From NCBI GenBank assembly GCA_002278935.1, contig NCJL01000005.1, forward strand, positions 1 through 64,000: 64,000 nt of DNA, written 5' to 3'. Below are positions 27,529 to 37,752 of this stretch, one piece after another; positions within the stretch are counted from its first letter, which is position 1, and each line of letters begins with the position of its first letter. This DNA is from Gallionellales bacterium 39-52-133 (lineage in GTDB: Bacteria > Pseudomonadota > Gammaproteobacteria > Burkholderiales > Gallionellaceae). The translations under genes were made by a program, and so were the position numbers. The notes below the pieces were generated by a model. It saw only the letters and a program-made list of their open reading frames with translations, had not been told where the DNA came from and did not search any database.

Positions 27529-30500
27529 TTGCGCTTATCCCATATTAATCTTGCCGGTTTCAAGTCATTCGTTGACCCCACTCATATCGCCCTGCCCGGG
27601 CAGATCGTGGGCATAGTCGGTCCCAATGGCTGTGGAAAATCCAATGTGATCGACGCGTTGCGCTGGGTATTGGGCGAATCCAAAGCCTCCGCGCTGCGCG
27701 GCGAATCAATGCAGGACGTGATTTTTAACGGCTCGGGAAACCGCAAGCCGGTGGCGCGCGCGAGCGTTGAGCTGGTGTTTGACAACAGCCTCGGCAAGGC
27801 CATGGGTCAATGGTCCAGCTACGCCGAAATTGCAATCAAGCGCGTGCTCAAGCGCGATGGCGAATCCAGTTACTACATCAATAACCAGCATGTACGACGC
27901 AAGGACGTGACCGATATTTTCCTCGGCACCGGCTTGGGCGCGCGCGCCTATGCGATTATTGAACAGGGCATGATTTCGCGCATTATTGAAGCCAAGCCGG
28001 AAGAGCTGCGCGTGTTTCTGGAAGAGGCGGCGGGTGTATCCAAATACCGCGACCGCCGCCGTGAAACAGAATTGCGCATCGGTGACACCCGCGAAAATTT
28101 ATTGCGCGTGGCCGATATCCTGCATGAGCTGGACAAGCAACTGGTGCACCTGACCGAGCAGGCGGAAGTGGCCAAGCGCTACCGCGAGTTGCAGGTAAGG
28201 CACGACACCACGCAACGTCTGTTGTGGCTGTTAAACAAGCAGGAAGCCGCGGCACGCCGGGTACGGCATGCTACAGCGGTGGAAAAAACCAAAAACGAAC
28301 TGGAATCTGAAACAGCGCGCTTGCGCGAAGTGGAAAGCCAGCTGGAAAGCGCACGCAGCGAGCATTACGCGCTGGCCGACACACTGCACAGCAGACAGGG
28401 TGAACTGTATGCGGTTAACGCAGAGGTGTCGCGGCTTGAGCAGCAACTGACTTTCCTGAGTGAACAGCGCAACCGGCTGGAGCAGCAGATCAATAATGCT
28501 GATCGCCAGATCGAAGTGCAGCGCACCCAATTGCAAGGCACCCAGGGCTTGCTCACGCACTGGCAGGAAGAGCAGCAGGAATCCGCCCTGCGTGTGGCAG
28601 AACGTGAAGGCCAGGCGGAAATCGAAACACAACAGTTGCCGCAGGCCGAAGAACTCGCGCGGGCTGCGCAGGAACGCTATAACGTGGTGCAACGCGAACA
28701 GCTTGAATTGCAACAGCAATTGCAATTGGCTGACACGCAGCGCGCGCATATTCAGCGCAACCTGCAACAGCTGGATGCGCGCAAAATTCGCTTGCAGCAA
28801 GAGCAGGATAATTTGCCGCAGGCGGATACAGAATCCCTGCAGCAGGCGCAGCAGCAACTGGCAGAAATGGCTGCGGAGCACAGCGAACAGGAGCATCACC
28901 TGGCGGAGTTGCAGGCAAGTTTGCCCGCTGCGGATGAAGCCCGTCGTGCCAGCCACGCTACGGTGCAGGATTCCGAGCGGCAACTGGCGCAGGTTGACGC
29001 GCGCCTGAATGCGCTCGAACAATTGCAGCGGCAGATCGACCAGGATAAAAATCTGAAATCCTGGCTGGCCAAATACCAGCTGGATAATGTGCCACGCCTG
29101 TGGCAGTCGATCCGCATTGATGCAGGCTGGGAAGATGCGCTGGAAGCGGTATTGCGTGAGCGGCTGAATGCAGTCGCGGTTGCGCATCTGGATGACACGG
29201 CAAAGTGGAGCGATGCGCCTCCTGCGAAGCTGGCGGTGTTTGCCGCGGATGGCACAAAAATAATTTCACCAGCCAGCCTCGATGGCCTCACCCCGCTGGC
29301 GCAATATGTGCAGTGCCAGGACACCCAGGCGGCACCGGTGCTGCAGGACTGGCTTGCGGGCGTTTATGCCGCAACAGATGTGGGGCAAGCATTAAGCCAG
29401 CGCGGCAAATTACCGGCAGGCGCCTGGCTGGTGACGCCGCAGGGACATCTGGTCGGTGCGCATAGCGTGATGTTTCATGCGCCGGATAGCCAGGTGCATG
29501 GTGTATTGGCACGGCAGCGCGAGATTGAGCAATTGCAGCAACAAACGCAACTGTTGGCCGCAAAACTGGAGCAGGCCAAGCAGCAGGCGCAGCAAGCGGA
29601 ACAGACATATCGCGGTATAGAGAGTCGTATTGCGCCACTGCGCTCCGTTGTGAGCAGCTTGCAGCAGCAACAGCACAGTGTGCAGATGCAAATATTGAAG
29701 CTCACGCAAACCAGGGAACGCAGCCATGAACGCGGCCTGCAGATTGCACACGAGATGGAAGAGCTGGCCGAGCATGCGGCCGGGGAGCAGGGGCAGCAGG
29801 AGGAAATAACCGAGCGCATGGAAATCCTGCGTGAAAACATGGAAGCACAGCAGGCCCAGGTAGAGCAGGTGCGTCTGCAGTCCATAGAGCAGGAAACAAA
29901 TTTGCGCCAGCATCGCGAGCGCGCGCAAAAAGCGCAGCATGAATTACAGGAAGCGCGTTTCTTCGCCAAAACCTGCGCGGAAAAAATTACCGATCTGGAG
30001 CGTAACCTGCAACACGGCAATGTCACGCTGGCACAGATCGAGGAAACCCTCATGCATGCCCGCACAGAGCTGGCGCAAATGAGCGACAACAATGCGCAAC
30101 AGCAATTGCAGGAAACCCTGCAGCAAAAACAACAGCGCGAACAGGCGCTGGCAGAAGCACGCAATGTGCTGGAACATGCAACCCTGACACTCAGCAGGCT
30201 GGAACAGGAACGCATGACATGCGAGCAGAAATTGCATCCGCTGCGCGAAAAAGTCGGCGAGCTGACGCTTAAGGAACAGGAAGCACGCCTGCAATTTGAG
30301 CAGTGGGCCGAGCAATTGCAGGGCGTGGATGAAGAGACGCTGCTGCCCTTCCTCGAAGGTGCCAAGCAAAGCGGCTTGCAAAACGAATTGAACCGGATCA
30401 ATGACGATATAACCGTGCTGGGCGCGGTTAACCTTGCCGCGCTGGAGGAGTTGCAGGGTGCACAGGAACGCAAAGTTTATCTTGATGCACAGGCTAAAGA

Positions 30501-31047
30501 CTTGAACGATGCGATGGAGACGCTTGAAGAGGCAATACGCCGCATAGACAAAGAGTCGCGCGATTTGCTGATGGCAACCTACGACGAAGTGAACCGCAAT
30601 TTGTCCGAATTGTTCCCGATACTGTTTGGCGGCGGTGATGCTCGCCTGGTGCTGACCGGCGAGGAAATTCTGGACAGCGGCGTGCAGGTGATGGCGCATC
30701 CGCCCGGCAAGAAAAATGCCTCCATACATTTATTGTCCGGTGGCGAAAAAGCGCTTACGGCTATTGCGCTGGTGTTCTCCCTGTTTCAGCTCAACCCCGC
30801 ACCTTTCTGTTTGCTGGACGAAGTGGATGCACCACTGGATGACACCAATACCGAGCGTTTATGCAAGCTGATTAAACGAATGGCGATGAATACGCAGTTT
30901 GTTTTCATCAGTCACAATAAAATCACGATGGAATTGGCGCAGCAACTAATCGGCGTGACCATGCAGGAGCGCGGGGTGTCCAAGATTGTTTCAGTGGATA
31001 TCGAAGAAGCCCTGCGTATGAATGACAACAGCCCCCTTGCTGCCTGA
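27529..31047 (+). CDS. smc: Chromosome segregation protein SMC
   Basis: A 1172-aa condensin ATPase. Start assigned to TTG at 27529, giving MRLSHINLAGFKSFVDPT, the family N-terminus; upstream in-frame codons overlap the queF promoter region and are not conserved. Walker A is GPNGCGKSNVIDALRW. Long coiled coils (about 170-500 and 660-1000) flank a hinge (about 505-650, LAVFAADGTKIISPASLDGL). C-terminal head with LLSGGEKALTAIALVFSLF signature and CLLDEVDAPLDD Walker B. Gln-rich coiled-coil composition is notable. ScpA/ScpB are not nearby. Confidence 0.96.
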   Translation: MRLSHINLAGFKSFVDPTHIALPGQIVGIVGPNGCGKSNVIDALRWVLGESKASALRGESMQDVIFNGSGNRKPVARASVELVFDNSLGKAMGQWSSYAEIAIKRVLKRDGESSYYINNQHVRRKDVTDIFLGTGLGARAYAIIEQGMISRIIEAKPEELRVFLEEAAGVSKYRDRRRETELRIGDTRENLLRVADILHELDKQLVHLTEQAEVAKRYRELQVRHDTTQRLLWLLNKQEAAARRVRHATAVEKTKNELESETARLREVESQLESARSEHYALADTLHSRQGELYAVNAEVSRLEQQLTFLSEQRNRLEQQINNADRQIEVQRTQLQGTQGLLTHWQEEQQESALRVAEREGQAEIETQQLPQAEELARAAQERYNVVQREQLELQQQLQLADTQRAHIQRNLQQLDARKIRLQQEQDNLPQADTESLQQAQQQLAEMAAEHSEQEHHLAELQASLPAADEARRASHATVQDSERQLAQVDARLNALEQLQRQIDQDKNLKSWLAKYQLDNVPRLWQSIRIDAGWEDALEAVLRERLNAVAVAHLDDTAKWSDAPPAKLAVFAADGTKIISPASLDGLTPLAQYVQCQDTQAAPVLQDWLAGVYAATDVGQALSQRGKLPAGAWLVTPQGHLVGAHSVMFHAPDSQVHGVLARQREIEQLQQQTQLLAAKLEQAKQQAQQAEQTYRGIESRIAPLRSVVSSLQQQQHSVQMQILKLTQTRERSHERGLQIAHEMEELAEHAAGEQGQQEEITERMEILRENMEAQQAQVEQVRLQSIEQETNLRQHRERAQKAQHELQEARFFAKTCAEKITDLERNLQHGNVTLAQIEETLMHARTELAQMSDNNAQQQLQETLQQKQQREQALAEARNVLEHATLTLSRLEQERMTCEQKLHPLREKVGELTLKEQEARLQFEQWAEQLQGVDEETLLPFLEGAKQSGLQNELNRINDDITVLGAVNLAALEELQGAQERKVYLDAQAKDLNDAMETLEEAIRRIDKESRDLLMATYDEVNRNLSELFPILFGGGDARLVLTGEEILDSGVQVMAHPPGKKNASIHLLSGGEKALTAIALVFSLFQLNPAPFCLLDEVDAPLDDTNTERLCKLIKRMAMNTQFVFISHNKITMELAQQLIGVTMQERGVSKIVSVDIEEALRMNDNSPLAA

Positions 31048-31067
31048 CTGTCAAAGAACCCCGGTGT

Positions 31068-31520
31068 TTAATTGCAAAAGCTGCTGACCGCTTTGCGCGC
31101 CTCATCAATTTTCTGGGTGCGGGCCGTATCATCCAGGTATGAGGGTTCACCTTTTGCATCATACTGAACCATGCGCGGGCTCTTTTCATATGCAGCCAGG
31201 GTACTGCGCGCACTGTCGCAATTTTTCTGTTTGATTTGTTCCGCTTCCTTTTCCCGGGCTACTTTTTGCTCTGCTTCATCTCTGGTTTTTTGGGATTTTT
31301 TCCATTCAGCTTCACGCTCGGCAATAGATTTTTGTGCGGGTACGCCGCTACTGGCGGCGCTGTCTTCCGGTGCGCTGGAACCCCTTAATTTTTGCACTTT
31401 TACATCGGCGGGCGGCGAATCGGAATAATGCACTTTACCGTCGGCATCCACCCATTTGTTGAGCGCCGCATGTGCACTGAAACTGCCAATTAACAGAACA
31501 ATTGCCAGACAATATTTCAT
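31068..31520 (-). CDS. Secreted DUF4124-type protein
   Basis: A 150-aa protein with a signal peptide (LAIVLLIGSFSAHAA). The mature N-terminus LNKWVDADGKVHYSDSPPADVK is the DUF4124 motif common in proteobacterial envelope proteins. The rest is a charged helical region (AEREAEWKKSQKTRDEAEQKV) with two Cys (NCDSARS and the penultimate SFCN) that could form a disulfide. Function unknown. Convergent with smc. Confidence 0.85.
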   Translation of the reverse strand: MKYCLAIVLLIGSFSAHAALNKWVDADGKVHYSDSPPADVKVQKLRGSSAPEDSAASSGVPAQKSIAEREAEWKKSQKTRDEAEQKVAREKEAEQIKQKNCDSARSTLAAYEKSPRMVQYDAKGEPSYLDDTARTQKIDEARKAVSSFCN

Positions 31521-31670
31521 TTATTCTCTCCCGGGTAAATAATTCTTAAAATTTGACTGCTAATATGCAACATTTCAGCGCAAAATTAAATATTTGTCAC
31601 ACAATTTAAATATATTTAGAGTTATTTTGGAATAAGGCACAAAAAAGCGGAATTATCTGAAATTAATCTA

Positions 31671-31731
31671 TTACATCATGTAAAATTGATTATTTAGACC
31701 GTTTCTCAATATTTGCTGTAAATCATTTACA
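31671..31731. promoter_or_regulatory. Two short palindromes upstream of the 31739 gene
   Basis: TTACAT-C-ATGTAA (31671-31683) and TGTAAAT-C-ATTTACA (31717-31731) share the half-site TGTAA, the same one-base C centre, and a 46-bp spacing. The second ends 7 bp before the start codon. They look like paired operator sites in a very AT-rich 218-bp divergent gap. The regulator is unknown. Confidence 0.45.
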
Positions 31732-31738
31732 AAATAAT

Positions 31739-32398
31739 ATGTCACAAAAACCAGCTGCGACAGTCGCTCAGGACTATATAAATCCAAATAAAAATCAAGA
31801 GCTTGTGCTGAAGCTCTTCAATACCTATTACCGCTCGCATAATCATACCGGCAAGATTTATGAAGATCTGCCGGACATGTTTCTGGCCAAACCCGAAGTC
31901 TTGATGGTCAAGGATCTTGCCACGCGTAACTCGGATAAACTAATTCTGGATGACTGCATTCAACGCGCTCACGCGCGCAATGGTTATATTAACGTTACAA
32001 AATTTTACAATCCCAAGCTGAATTATTACTGGCTTGAATTGAATGTTAGCCCATTCATGCTGGGCGATGCAGTGAATGAAAGCAATAAAAGTGAATTTTT
32101 TTACTTGCTGAGCCGTTTTGTTGACTACGTCAAAAATAATCCAAGCATTTATGGCGATCTGACGGCCGAGCTGGATTCGGATAAGGATCTGGCGCTGATG
32201 TTGCGTGAAATCAATAAAATGGGGGACAAGCTGCTACCCCTTTTATCGCTTTATCCTGAAGAAGCATTGGTCGCGTTTAATCCCAAATGGCCTCCCACCG
32301 AAGTCAATAAACTACTCATGGCGCTTAAGGGTAATGAGTTAAGCTGGTGTGAGGTTTTCGCCGAATCGCTCATCTATGTAATGGGTAGAAAAGCCTAG
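31739..32398 (+). CDS. Unknown 219-aa soluble protein
   Basis: I do not recognise this protein. It begins MSQKPAATVAQDYINPNKNQEL and has no signal peptide or membrane segment. It appears helical and mixed charged, with aromatic-rich stretches FYNPKLNYYWLELNVSP and EFFYLLSRFVDYV. No Shine-Dalgarno sequence is visible before the ATG (context TTACAAAATAAT), so the transcript may be leaderless or the true start internal. The stop codon lies inside a 23-bp tandem duplication. A single-gene unit between two palindromes and guaB. Confidence 0.65.
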   Translation: MSQKPAATVAQDYINPNKNQELVLKLFNTYYRSHNHTGKIYEDLPDMFLAKPEVLMVKDLATRNSDKLILDDCIQRAHARNGYINVTKFYNPKLNYYWLELNVSPFMLGDAVNESNKSEFFYLLSRFVDYVKNNPSIYGDLTAELDSDKDLALMLREINKMGDKLLPLLSLYPEEALVAFNPKWPPTEVNKLLMALKGNELSWCEVFAESLIYVMGRKA

Positions 32399-32424
32399 GG
32401 GTAATGGGTAGAAAAGCTTAAGGG
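32378..32424 (+). repeat. 23-bp tandem duplication at the end of the 31739 gene
   Basis: GTAATGGGTAGAAAAGC recurs at 32378 and 32401 in units of 23 and 24 bp that differ at two positions after it. The first copy encodes the last codons and stop of the preceding gene; the second is non-coding. It looks like a slippage duplication. Confidence 0.8.
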
Positions 32425-32523
32425 TGATGCGAAAAAAAGTTTGAGGCACCAGGAATCAACCAAGCCACGTTTACCTGAAGGCCATGCTTGCGTATAATGC
32501 ACGTTTTGTCGAGGATGGTTTTC

Positions 32524-33984
32524 ATGCGTATTACTCAAAAAGCACTTACCTTTGACGATGTCCTGCTGCTTCCGGCGCACTCCTCAGTGCTGCCACGCGA
32601 CGTCAGTCTGCGTACTCAACTCACCCGCAATATCACGCTGAATATTCCACTGCTGTCTGCCGCCATGGACACGGTAACTGAATCACGTCTGGCGATTGCA
32701 CTGGCACAAGAGGGCGGGATAGGCATTATTCACAAAAACATGACTGCCAAAGCGCAGGCACTACAGGTTGCCAAGGTCAAGCGTTTTGAAAGCGGCGTGG
32801 TAAAGGACCCAATCACAATCGCCCCCGAGATGACCGTGCGTGATGTGCTTAACCTGACGCGCCAGCACAAGATTTCCGGTTTGCCGGTGGTTGAAGGCAA
32901 GAAGCTTGTGGGTATTGTCACCAACCGCGACTTGCGCTTTGAAACACGCCTCGATCAGCCTGTGCGCAATATCATGACGCCACGCGAAAAACTGATCACG
33001 GTTAAGGAAAATGCAAGCCGCGATGAAGCGCGCGCGCTGATGCATGAACACAGAATAGAGCGTGTACTGGTGGTCAATGATGCGTTTGAATTGCGCGGCC
33101 TGATCACCGTAAAAGACATCCTGAAATCAAGCGAACATCCCAATGCCTGCAAAGATGAGCTGGGACGTTTGCGCGCGGGAGCTGCCGTTGGTGTGGGCGA
33201 GGGCACGGAAGAGCGCGTGTCTTTGCTCGCGGAGGCCGGCATCGACGTGATCGTGGTTGATACTGCACATGGACATTCCCAGGGCGTGCTGGATCGCGTG
33301 AAGTGGGTCAAGAAAAACTTCCCCAATGTGGACGTAATCGGCGGCAATATCGCGACTGCAAATGCAGCGAAAGCACTGCTCGACCACGGTGCGGATGGCG
33401 TCAAAGTGGGCATAGGCCCAGGCTCTATTTGCACAACCCGTATGGTGGCCGGTGTGGGCGTACCGCAAATTACCGCGATTGATAATGTAGCCAAGGCTTT
33501 GCTCGGCACGGGTGTTCCACTGATAGCGGATGGTGGTGTGCGTTTCTCCGGTGATATTTCAAAGGCGATTTCTGCTGGTGCGCACGTTGTGATGCTGGGT
33601 GGTTTGTTTGCGGGTACCGAAGAAGCACCCGGCGAAATCGAACTGTTCCAGGGCCGGTCGTATAAATCCTACCGCGGCATGGGCAGTCTGGGCGCAATGC
33701 AGGACGGCTCCAAAGATCGTTACTTCCAGGATAACGAAGGCAATCAGGACAAACTGGTGCCGGAAGGCGTGGAAGGCCGCGTTGCCTACAAAGGCAGTGT
33801 GCTCGCGGTAATTCATCAGCTGATGGGTGGTTTGCGCGCAACCATGGGTTATCTTGGCTGTGCCGATATTCCCACCGTGCATGCAAAAGCAGAATTTGTT
33901 GAAATTACTTCGGCCGGTATTCGCGAGTCTCATGTACATGATGTGCAAATCACCAAAGAAGCACCCAATTATCACGTTGACTAA
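32524..33984 (+). CDS. guaB: Inosine-5'-monophosphate dehydrogenase
   Basis: A 486-aa enzyme that oxidises IMP to XMP, the committed step of GMP synthesis. Start at the ATG giving [20 protein letters not shown]; the frame extends 12 codons upstream but that is not conserved. Two CBS domains (about 95-205) interrupt the barrel. The catalytic loop is [17 protein letters not shown] with the active Cys, and the flap has [18 protein letters not shown]. GuaA follows after a terminator. Confidence 0.97.
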   Translation: MRITQKALTFDDVLLLPAHSSVLPRDVSLRTQLTRNITLNIPLLSAAMDTVTESRLAIALAQEGGIGIIHKNMTAKAQALQVAKVKRFESGVVKDPITIAPEMTVRDVLNLTRQHKISGLPVVEGKKLVGIVTNRDLRFETRLDQPVRNIMTPREKLITVKENASRDEARALMHEHRIERVLVVNDAFELRGLITVKDILKSSEHPNACKDELGRLRAGAAVGVGEGTEERVSLLAEAGIDVIVVDTAHGHSQGVLDRVKWVKKNFPNVDVIGGNIATANAAKALLDHGADGVKVGIGPGSICTTRMVAGVGVPQITAIDNVAKALLGTGVPLIADGGVRFSGDISKAISAGAHVVMLGGLFAGTEEAPGEIELFQGRSYKSYRGMGSLGAMQDGSKDRYFQDNEGNQDKLVPEGVEGRVAYKGSVLAVIHQLMGGLRATMGYLGCADIPTVHAKAEFVEITSAGIRESHVHDVQITKEAPNYHVD

Positions 33985-34012
33985 ACAGACTCACGGTTAA
34001 CAAGGAACGAGT

Positions 34013-34040
34013 AAAAAAACCTCCTGCAAGAGGTTTTTTT
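34013..34040. terminator. Bidirectional terminator between guaB and guaA
   Basis: An A run, then AAACCTC (34017-34023), CTGCAA, GAGGTTT and a T run. Being flanked by A and T tracts it could stop transcription in both directions. It implies that guaA is either separately promoted or regulated by read-through. Confidence 0.85.
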
Positions 34041-34076
34041 ATTTATAAGCAAACACAACCTACATCGGTTTATAAA

Positions 34077-35642
34077 ATGTCCCACGCAAAAATTCTCATA
34101 CTCGATTTCGGCTCCCAATACACGCAGCTCATTGCACGCCGCGTGCGCGAAGCAAATGTTTATTGCGAGCTGCATCCTTACGATGTGGACGAAGCCTTTA
34201 TCAGGGAATTCAAGCCGCAGGGGATTATTCTGTCGGGCGGTCCCAATTCTGTGACTGAAGGCGATACCCCGCGCGCACCACAAGTGGTGTTTGATCTGGG
34301 TGTGCCCGTTCTGGGTATCTGCTACGGCATGCAGACGATGGCCGCGCAACTGGGCGGAGCCGTCGAAAATGGTTTGGTGCGTGAATTCGGTTACGCAGAA
34401 GTGCGCGCGCAGGGCCATTCTGCATTGCTGCGCGATATACAGGACCGCGTAAATGAACTGGGCCACGGCCTGCTGGATGTGTGGATGAGCCACGGTGACA
34501 AGGTGACCACCCTGCCGGCCGGCTTCAAGATTATTGCCAGCAATCCGGCGACACCCATCGCGGCAATGGCGGATGAGTCGCGCCGTTTTTATGCGGTTCA
34601 GTTCCACCCCGAGGTTACGCACACCTATCAGGGCAAGGCGATATTCGAGCGTTTTGTGCATGATATCTGCGGCTGCGGCAAAGACTGGAATATGCCGGAC
34701 TATATCAGCGAGGCGGTGGAAAAAATTCGTGCACAGGTAGGCAAGGAAGAAGTGATTCTGGGCCTGTCCGGCGGTGTGGATTCATCTGTTGCAGCCGCCT
34801 TGCTGCATCGCGCCATAGGTACACAATTGACCTGTGTGTTCGTCGATAACGGCCTGCTGCGCCTGAACGAAGGCAAACAGGTGATGGAAACGTTTGCAAA
34901 AAATCTGGGCGTAAAAGTCATCCATGTGGATGCCAGTGCCGAATTTATGAAACATCTGGCCGGCGTGACCGATCCCGAGAAAAAGCGCAAGATTATCGGA
35001 CGCGAGTTTGTTGAAGTATTTCAGCGCGAATCTGCAAAATTACCCAATGCAAAATGGCTGGCGCAGGGCACCATCTACCCCGATGTGATTGAGTCCGCGG
35101 GTGCCAAAAACAACAAGGCCCATGCGATTAAATCACACCACAACGTGGGCGGTCTGCCCGATACCCTGCACCTGAAATTGCTGGAGCCTTTGCGCGAATT
35201 ATTCAAGGATGAGGTGCGTGAACTGGGTGTGGTACTCGGCCTGCCGCATGATATGGTATATCGCCATCCCTTCCCCGGTCCCGGACTCGGCGTGCGAATT
35301 CTGGGTGAAGTGAAGCATGAGTTTGCCGAGCTGTTGCGCCGTGCCGATGCGATCTTCATAGAAGAATTGGTCGCGTCCGGCTGGTATGCAAAAACCTCGC
35401 AGGCATTTGCGGTATTCCTGCCGGTCAAGTCGGTTGGCGTGATGGGCGATGGCAGAACCTATGAATGGGTAGTGGCTTTGCGCGCGGTGCAGACTCAGGA
35501 TTTCATGACGGCGCACTGGGCAGAGTTGCCCTATGCCTTGCTGGGCAAAGTCTCCAACCGCATTATTAACGAGGTGCGCGGCATCAATCGTGTGGTCTAC
35601 GATATATCAGGAAAACCACCTGCTACGATAGAGTGGGAGTAA
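34077..35642 (+). CDS. guaA: GMP synthase (glutamine-hydrolysing)
   Basis: A 521-aa enzyme converting XMP to GMP. The N-terminal class I glutamine amidotransferase (1-200) has the catalytic Cys in VLGICYGMQ and His/Glu in [10 protein letters not shown]. The PP-loop ATP pyrophosphatase has [18 protein letters not shown]. The C-terminal dimerisation domain contains [16 protein letters not shown] and ends in PPATIEWE, as in all bacterial GuaA. Confidence 0.98.
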   Translation: MSHAKILILDFGSQYTQLIARRVREANVYCELHPYDVDEAFIREFKPQGIILSGGPNSVTEGDTPRAPQVVFDLGVPVLGICYGMQTMAAQLGGAVENGLVREFGYAEVRAQGHSALLRDIQDRVNELGHGLLDVWMSHGDKVTTLPAGFKIIASNPATPIAAMADESRRFYAVQFHPEVTHTYQGKAIFERFVHDICGCGKDWNMPDYISEAVEKIRAQVGKEEVILGLSGGVDSSVAAALLHRAIGTQLTCVFVDNGLLRLNEGKQVMETFAKNLGVKVIHVDASAEFMKHLAGVTDPEKKRKIIGREFVEVFQRESAKLPNAKWLAQGTIYPDVIESAGAKNNKAHAIKSHHNVGGLPDTLHLKLLEPLRELFKDEVRELGVVLGLPHDMVYRHPFPGPGLGVRILGEVKHEFAELLRRADAIFIEELVASGWYAKTSQAFAVFLPVKSVGVMGDGRTYEWVVALRAVQTQDFMTAHWAELPYALLGKVSNRIINEVRGINRVVYDISGKPPATIEWE

Positions 35643-35675
35643 TTTATTCAATTCAATCAATAGGTTATATGTATT
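35643..35675 (+). promoter_or_regulatory. IHF-like dispersed motif, copy 5
   Basis: TTATTCAATTC leads into AATCAATAGGTTA (35655-35667), an exact consensus match, immediately after the guaA stop and 33 bp before its terminator. Confidence 0.5.
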
Positions 35676-35699
35676 GATGCCAATGCTGCACACTGATCA

Positions 35700-35730
35700 A
35701 GAGCCTTGTAAATCAAGGCTCTTTTTTTAT
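35700..35730 (+). terminator. Intrinsic terminator after guaA
   Basis: AGAGCCTTG (35700-35708), loop TAAAT, CAAGGCTCT (35714-35722) and seven Ts. A perfect 9-bp stem. Confidence 0.92.
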
Positions 35731-35901
35731 TTGTTAATCCGCTCACCTTTCCCATGTTTATACATTCAGAAAAGCAGTGGCAGGAATAAATTTGAATAGG
35801 CTGATATTTTTGCTCCTATTTTTGGTTTGACTCGACAGCTGAACTGTTAGTCTGTTGTCGTGCCAGAAGGTATGGCAAAAGCACGGGATGGAGGCGTCAA
35901 A

Positions 35902-37734
35902 ATGTCAGCACAGAAAAAAATCCGTTTGGTCAGTTCGCACGGTGAGGGGTTTCGCGATGAAGCCCTTGCCATGCAGGAAACGCGCGGACGCATAGAGGCA
36001 GAAAATGCGCTTGAATTGGCAGTGCAAGTGCGTGCACGAGCCGAGGCACAGGCGCGGGCAATTGCCGAGGGCAAACTGCGGCAGGAAAATGAATTGCTGG
36101 CGTTAATAGAAAATCGCAGCAACGCAGACCTGCAGTTGGTGAATAAAGTGAACCTGCGGCTTGAGCTGGAGCGCGAACTGCTGGCTGCGACAAATGAAAA
36201 AACACAACTCGAAGAAGTCCTGCTTAAGCAAGTGCAGAGCAGGCTGTATGCTGAGAAGCAGGCCAAAATCGATCTTGATGTGCGCAAGGAAGAAGAGCGG
36301 CGTGCGTTTGCAGAGCATGAGTTGAAGGCAGCGCTTGAACGTGAAGCCTCAACCCTTGCACAGGAAAGGGCAGAGCAGGAAGCCCATCTTTGCAAGGTAA
36401 TACAGCAGAAAATTGACACCGATAAAGCGGCGATGTCCTTGCTGGAAGGCAAGCTGATTGCAGAAATTGCGCGTGCCGAAGGCGCGCAACGAGTATTGCA
36501 GCAGCGAGAAGAAGCGCTGGCCTTGCTGCAACAGGCCGAGCGTGAAGAAGCCGAACTTATACAGCTTGAAGCGCAGGCCAGGCAAGTTGCACAGGGCAGA
36601 ATCGATTCCGTGCGAGAGCTTAAAATTGCAGCGCAGCAACGCGTTGACGTGGAAATACTTGCGGCAAGCGGCATTGAAATCCAGTTAAAAGCCGAAAAGG
36701 ATGCAATTGCCGCCGCAGATAGCCATAAGCAAATTGCTGCCCTGGCCAAACAGGCTGCGGATGAAAGAGTGGCCCTTGAAACTCAATATGCCAGCCTGGC
36801 CGAGCAAAATTTAAAGGCCGACCGCCTGGCCACACAAGAGCTGGATCACAAACTTCAGTTAATCAACGAACGAATTAAGTTTTCAGAGCAGCATGTGGCT
36901 CTGATGCTTGCCGAGCGTGTGGCTGAGGAAAAAAAGTACAAGCTTGAAAAAGCGCTCATCGTCGCAGAGAAGGAAAGGGTAACAGCAGAGGAAGAAGCGG
37001 TTGAGGCTTTGAACAACCGGCTGGCAGTGCAGGAAAACCTGAGCGTGATCGCGCAACAGCGTATTGAAACTGAGAATAGAGCGATTGATGAAATTTCCCT
37101 GCGGATGGAAGCAGAATTAAAAGCGATCGATGCCGACAATGCACGCATTGCATTGGAGGTTGGCGCAAGAGAGCTTATTGAAGCGCAGCTGCGCATGACA
37201 GAGGAAATCGTCAGTGCTGGCAAAGCGAAAGAGGAGGCTGAAGTGCTGGCCCTGCGTATGGGAAAGGTGCGCGCCGAATCCGAAGCCCGGGCAGCACAGG
37301 CGGAGGCCGATCTGTTACAGGCGCATACCTATGCAAACCAGCTGGCGCGCCAGCGCATTGAAGCCGCACAGAACCTGCAGAAATTCATTGATGAGCGCGT
37401 TCAGGACGAGCAGTTTTATCTGGAGCTGGTGCAAAAAAAATCCGAAGCAGAATCACGCGAGCGTGATTTGGCCAAATCACGGGTGGTGGCTGAGCAGCTT
37501 TATCTGGATGAGATTGAGGCGCGTATTGCTGCTGAAAAACAGGCAGAGCTCGTCACCAATCAACGACAGATTGCAGAACAGTTGATGCGGCAGGCGGCAC
37601 TGGATAAGTGGAAAACCGAAAAGAAATCCTTGGCTACACTGAACTCAGCGGCTGTGTTTGAGCGGGGTCTGGCGTTTGTGCCCGCGTTGATACAATCCAC
37701 CGAAATAGTGACGCATAGTAAAAATATTCAATAA
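35902..37734 (+). CDS. Large alpha-helical coiled-coil protein of unknown function
   Basis: A 610-aa protein with no recognised domain. Start chosen at the ATG giving MSAQKKIRLVSSHGEGF, because GGAGG lies 8 bp upstream; an in-frame ATG 9 codons earlier lacks such a site. From about residue 25 to 590 it is almost unbroken Ala/Glu/Arg/Gln-rich helix with loose ~20-residue repeats of the type A-x-x-R-x-x-A-E. No signal peptide, no membrane segment and no Walker motif. The last 30 residues are less charged (FERGLAFVPALIQSTEIV). It could be a cytoskeletal or scaffold filament protein; this is a guess. Monocistronic, convergent with glnD. Confidence 0.75.
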   Translation: MSAQKKIRLVSSHGEGFRDEALAMQETRGRIEAENALELAVQVRARAEAQARAIAEGKLRQENELLALIENRSNADLQLVNKVNLRLELERELLAATNEKTQLEEVLLKQVQSRLYAEKQAKIDLDVRKEEERRAFAEHELKAALEREASTLAQERAEQEAHLCKVIQQKIDTDKAAMSLLEGKLIAEIARAEGAQRVLQQREEALALLQQAEREEAELIQLEAQARQVAQGRIDSVRELKIAAQQRVDVEILAASGIEIQLKAEKDAIAAADSHKQIAALAKQAADERVALETQYASLAEQNLKADRLATQELDHKLQLINERIKFSEQHVALMLAERVAEEKKYKLEKALIVAEKERVTAEEEAVEALNNRLAVQENLSVIAQQRIETENRAIDEISLRMEAELKAIDADNARIALEVGARELIEAQLRMTEEIVSAGKAKEEAEVLALRMGKVRAESEARAAQAEADLLQAHTYANQLARQRIEAAQNLQKFIDERVQDEQFYLELVQKKSEAESRERDLAKSRVVAEQLYLDEIEARIAAEKQAELVTNQRQIAEQLMRQAALDKWKTEKKSLATLNSAAVFERGLAFVPALIQSTEIVTHSKNIQ

Positions 37735-37752
37735 AATCAAATGCTTATATTA
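37723..37752 (+). promoter_or_regulatory. IHF-like dispersed motif, copy 6
   Basis: AATATT (37723-37728) then AATCAAATGCTTA (37735-37747), an exact consensus match. It overlaps the stop codon of the coiled-coil gene and fills the 15-bp convergent gap with glnD. Confidence 0.5.
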
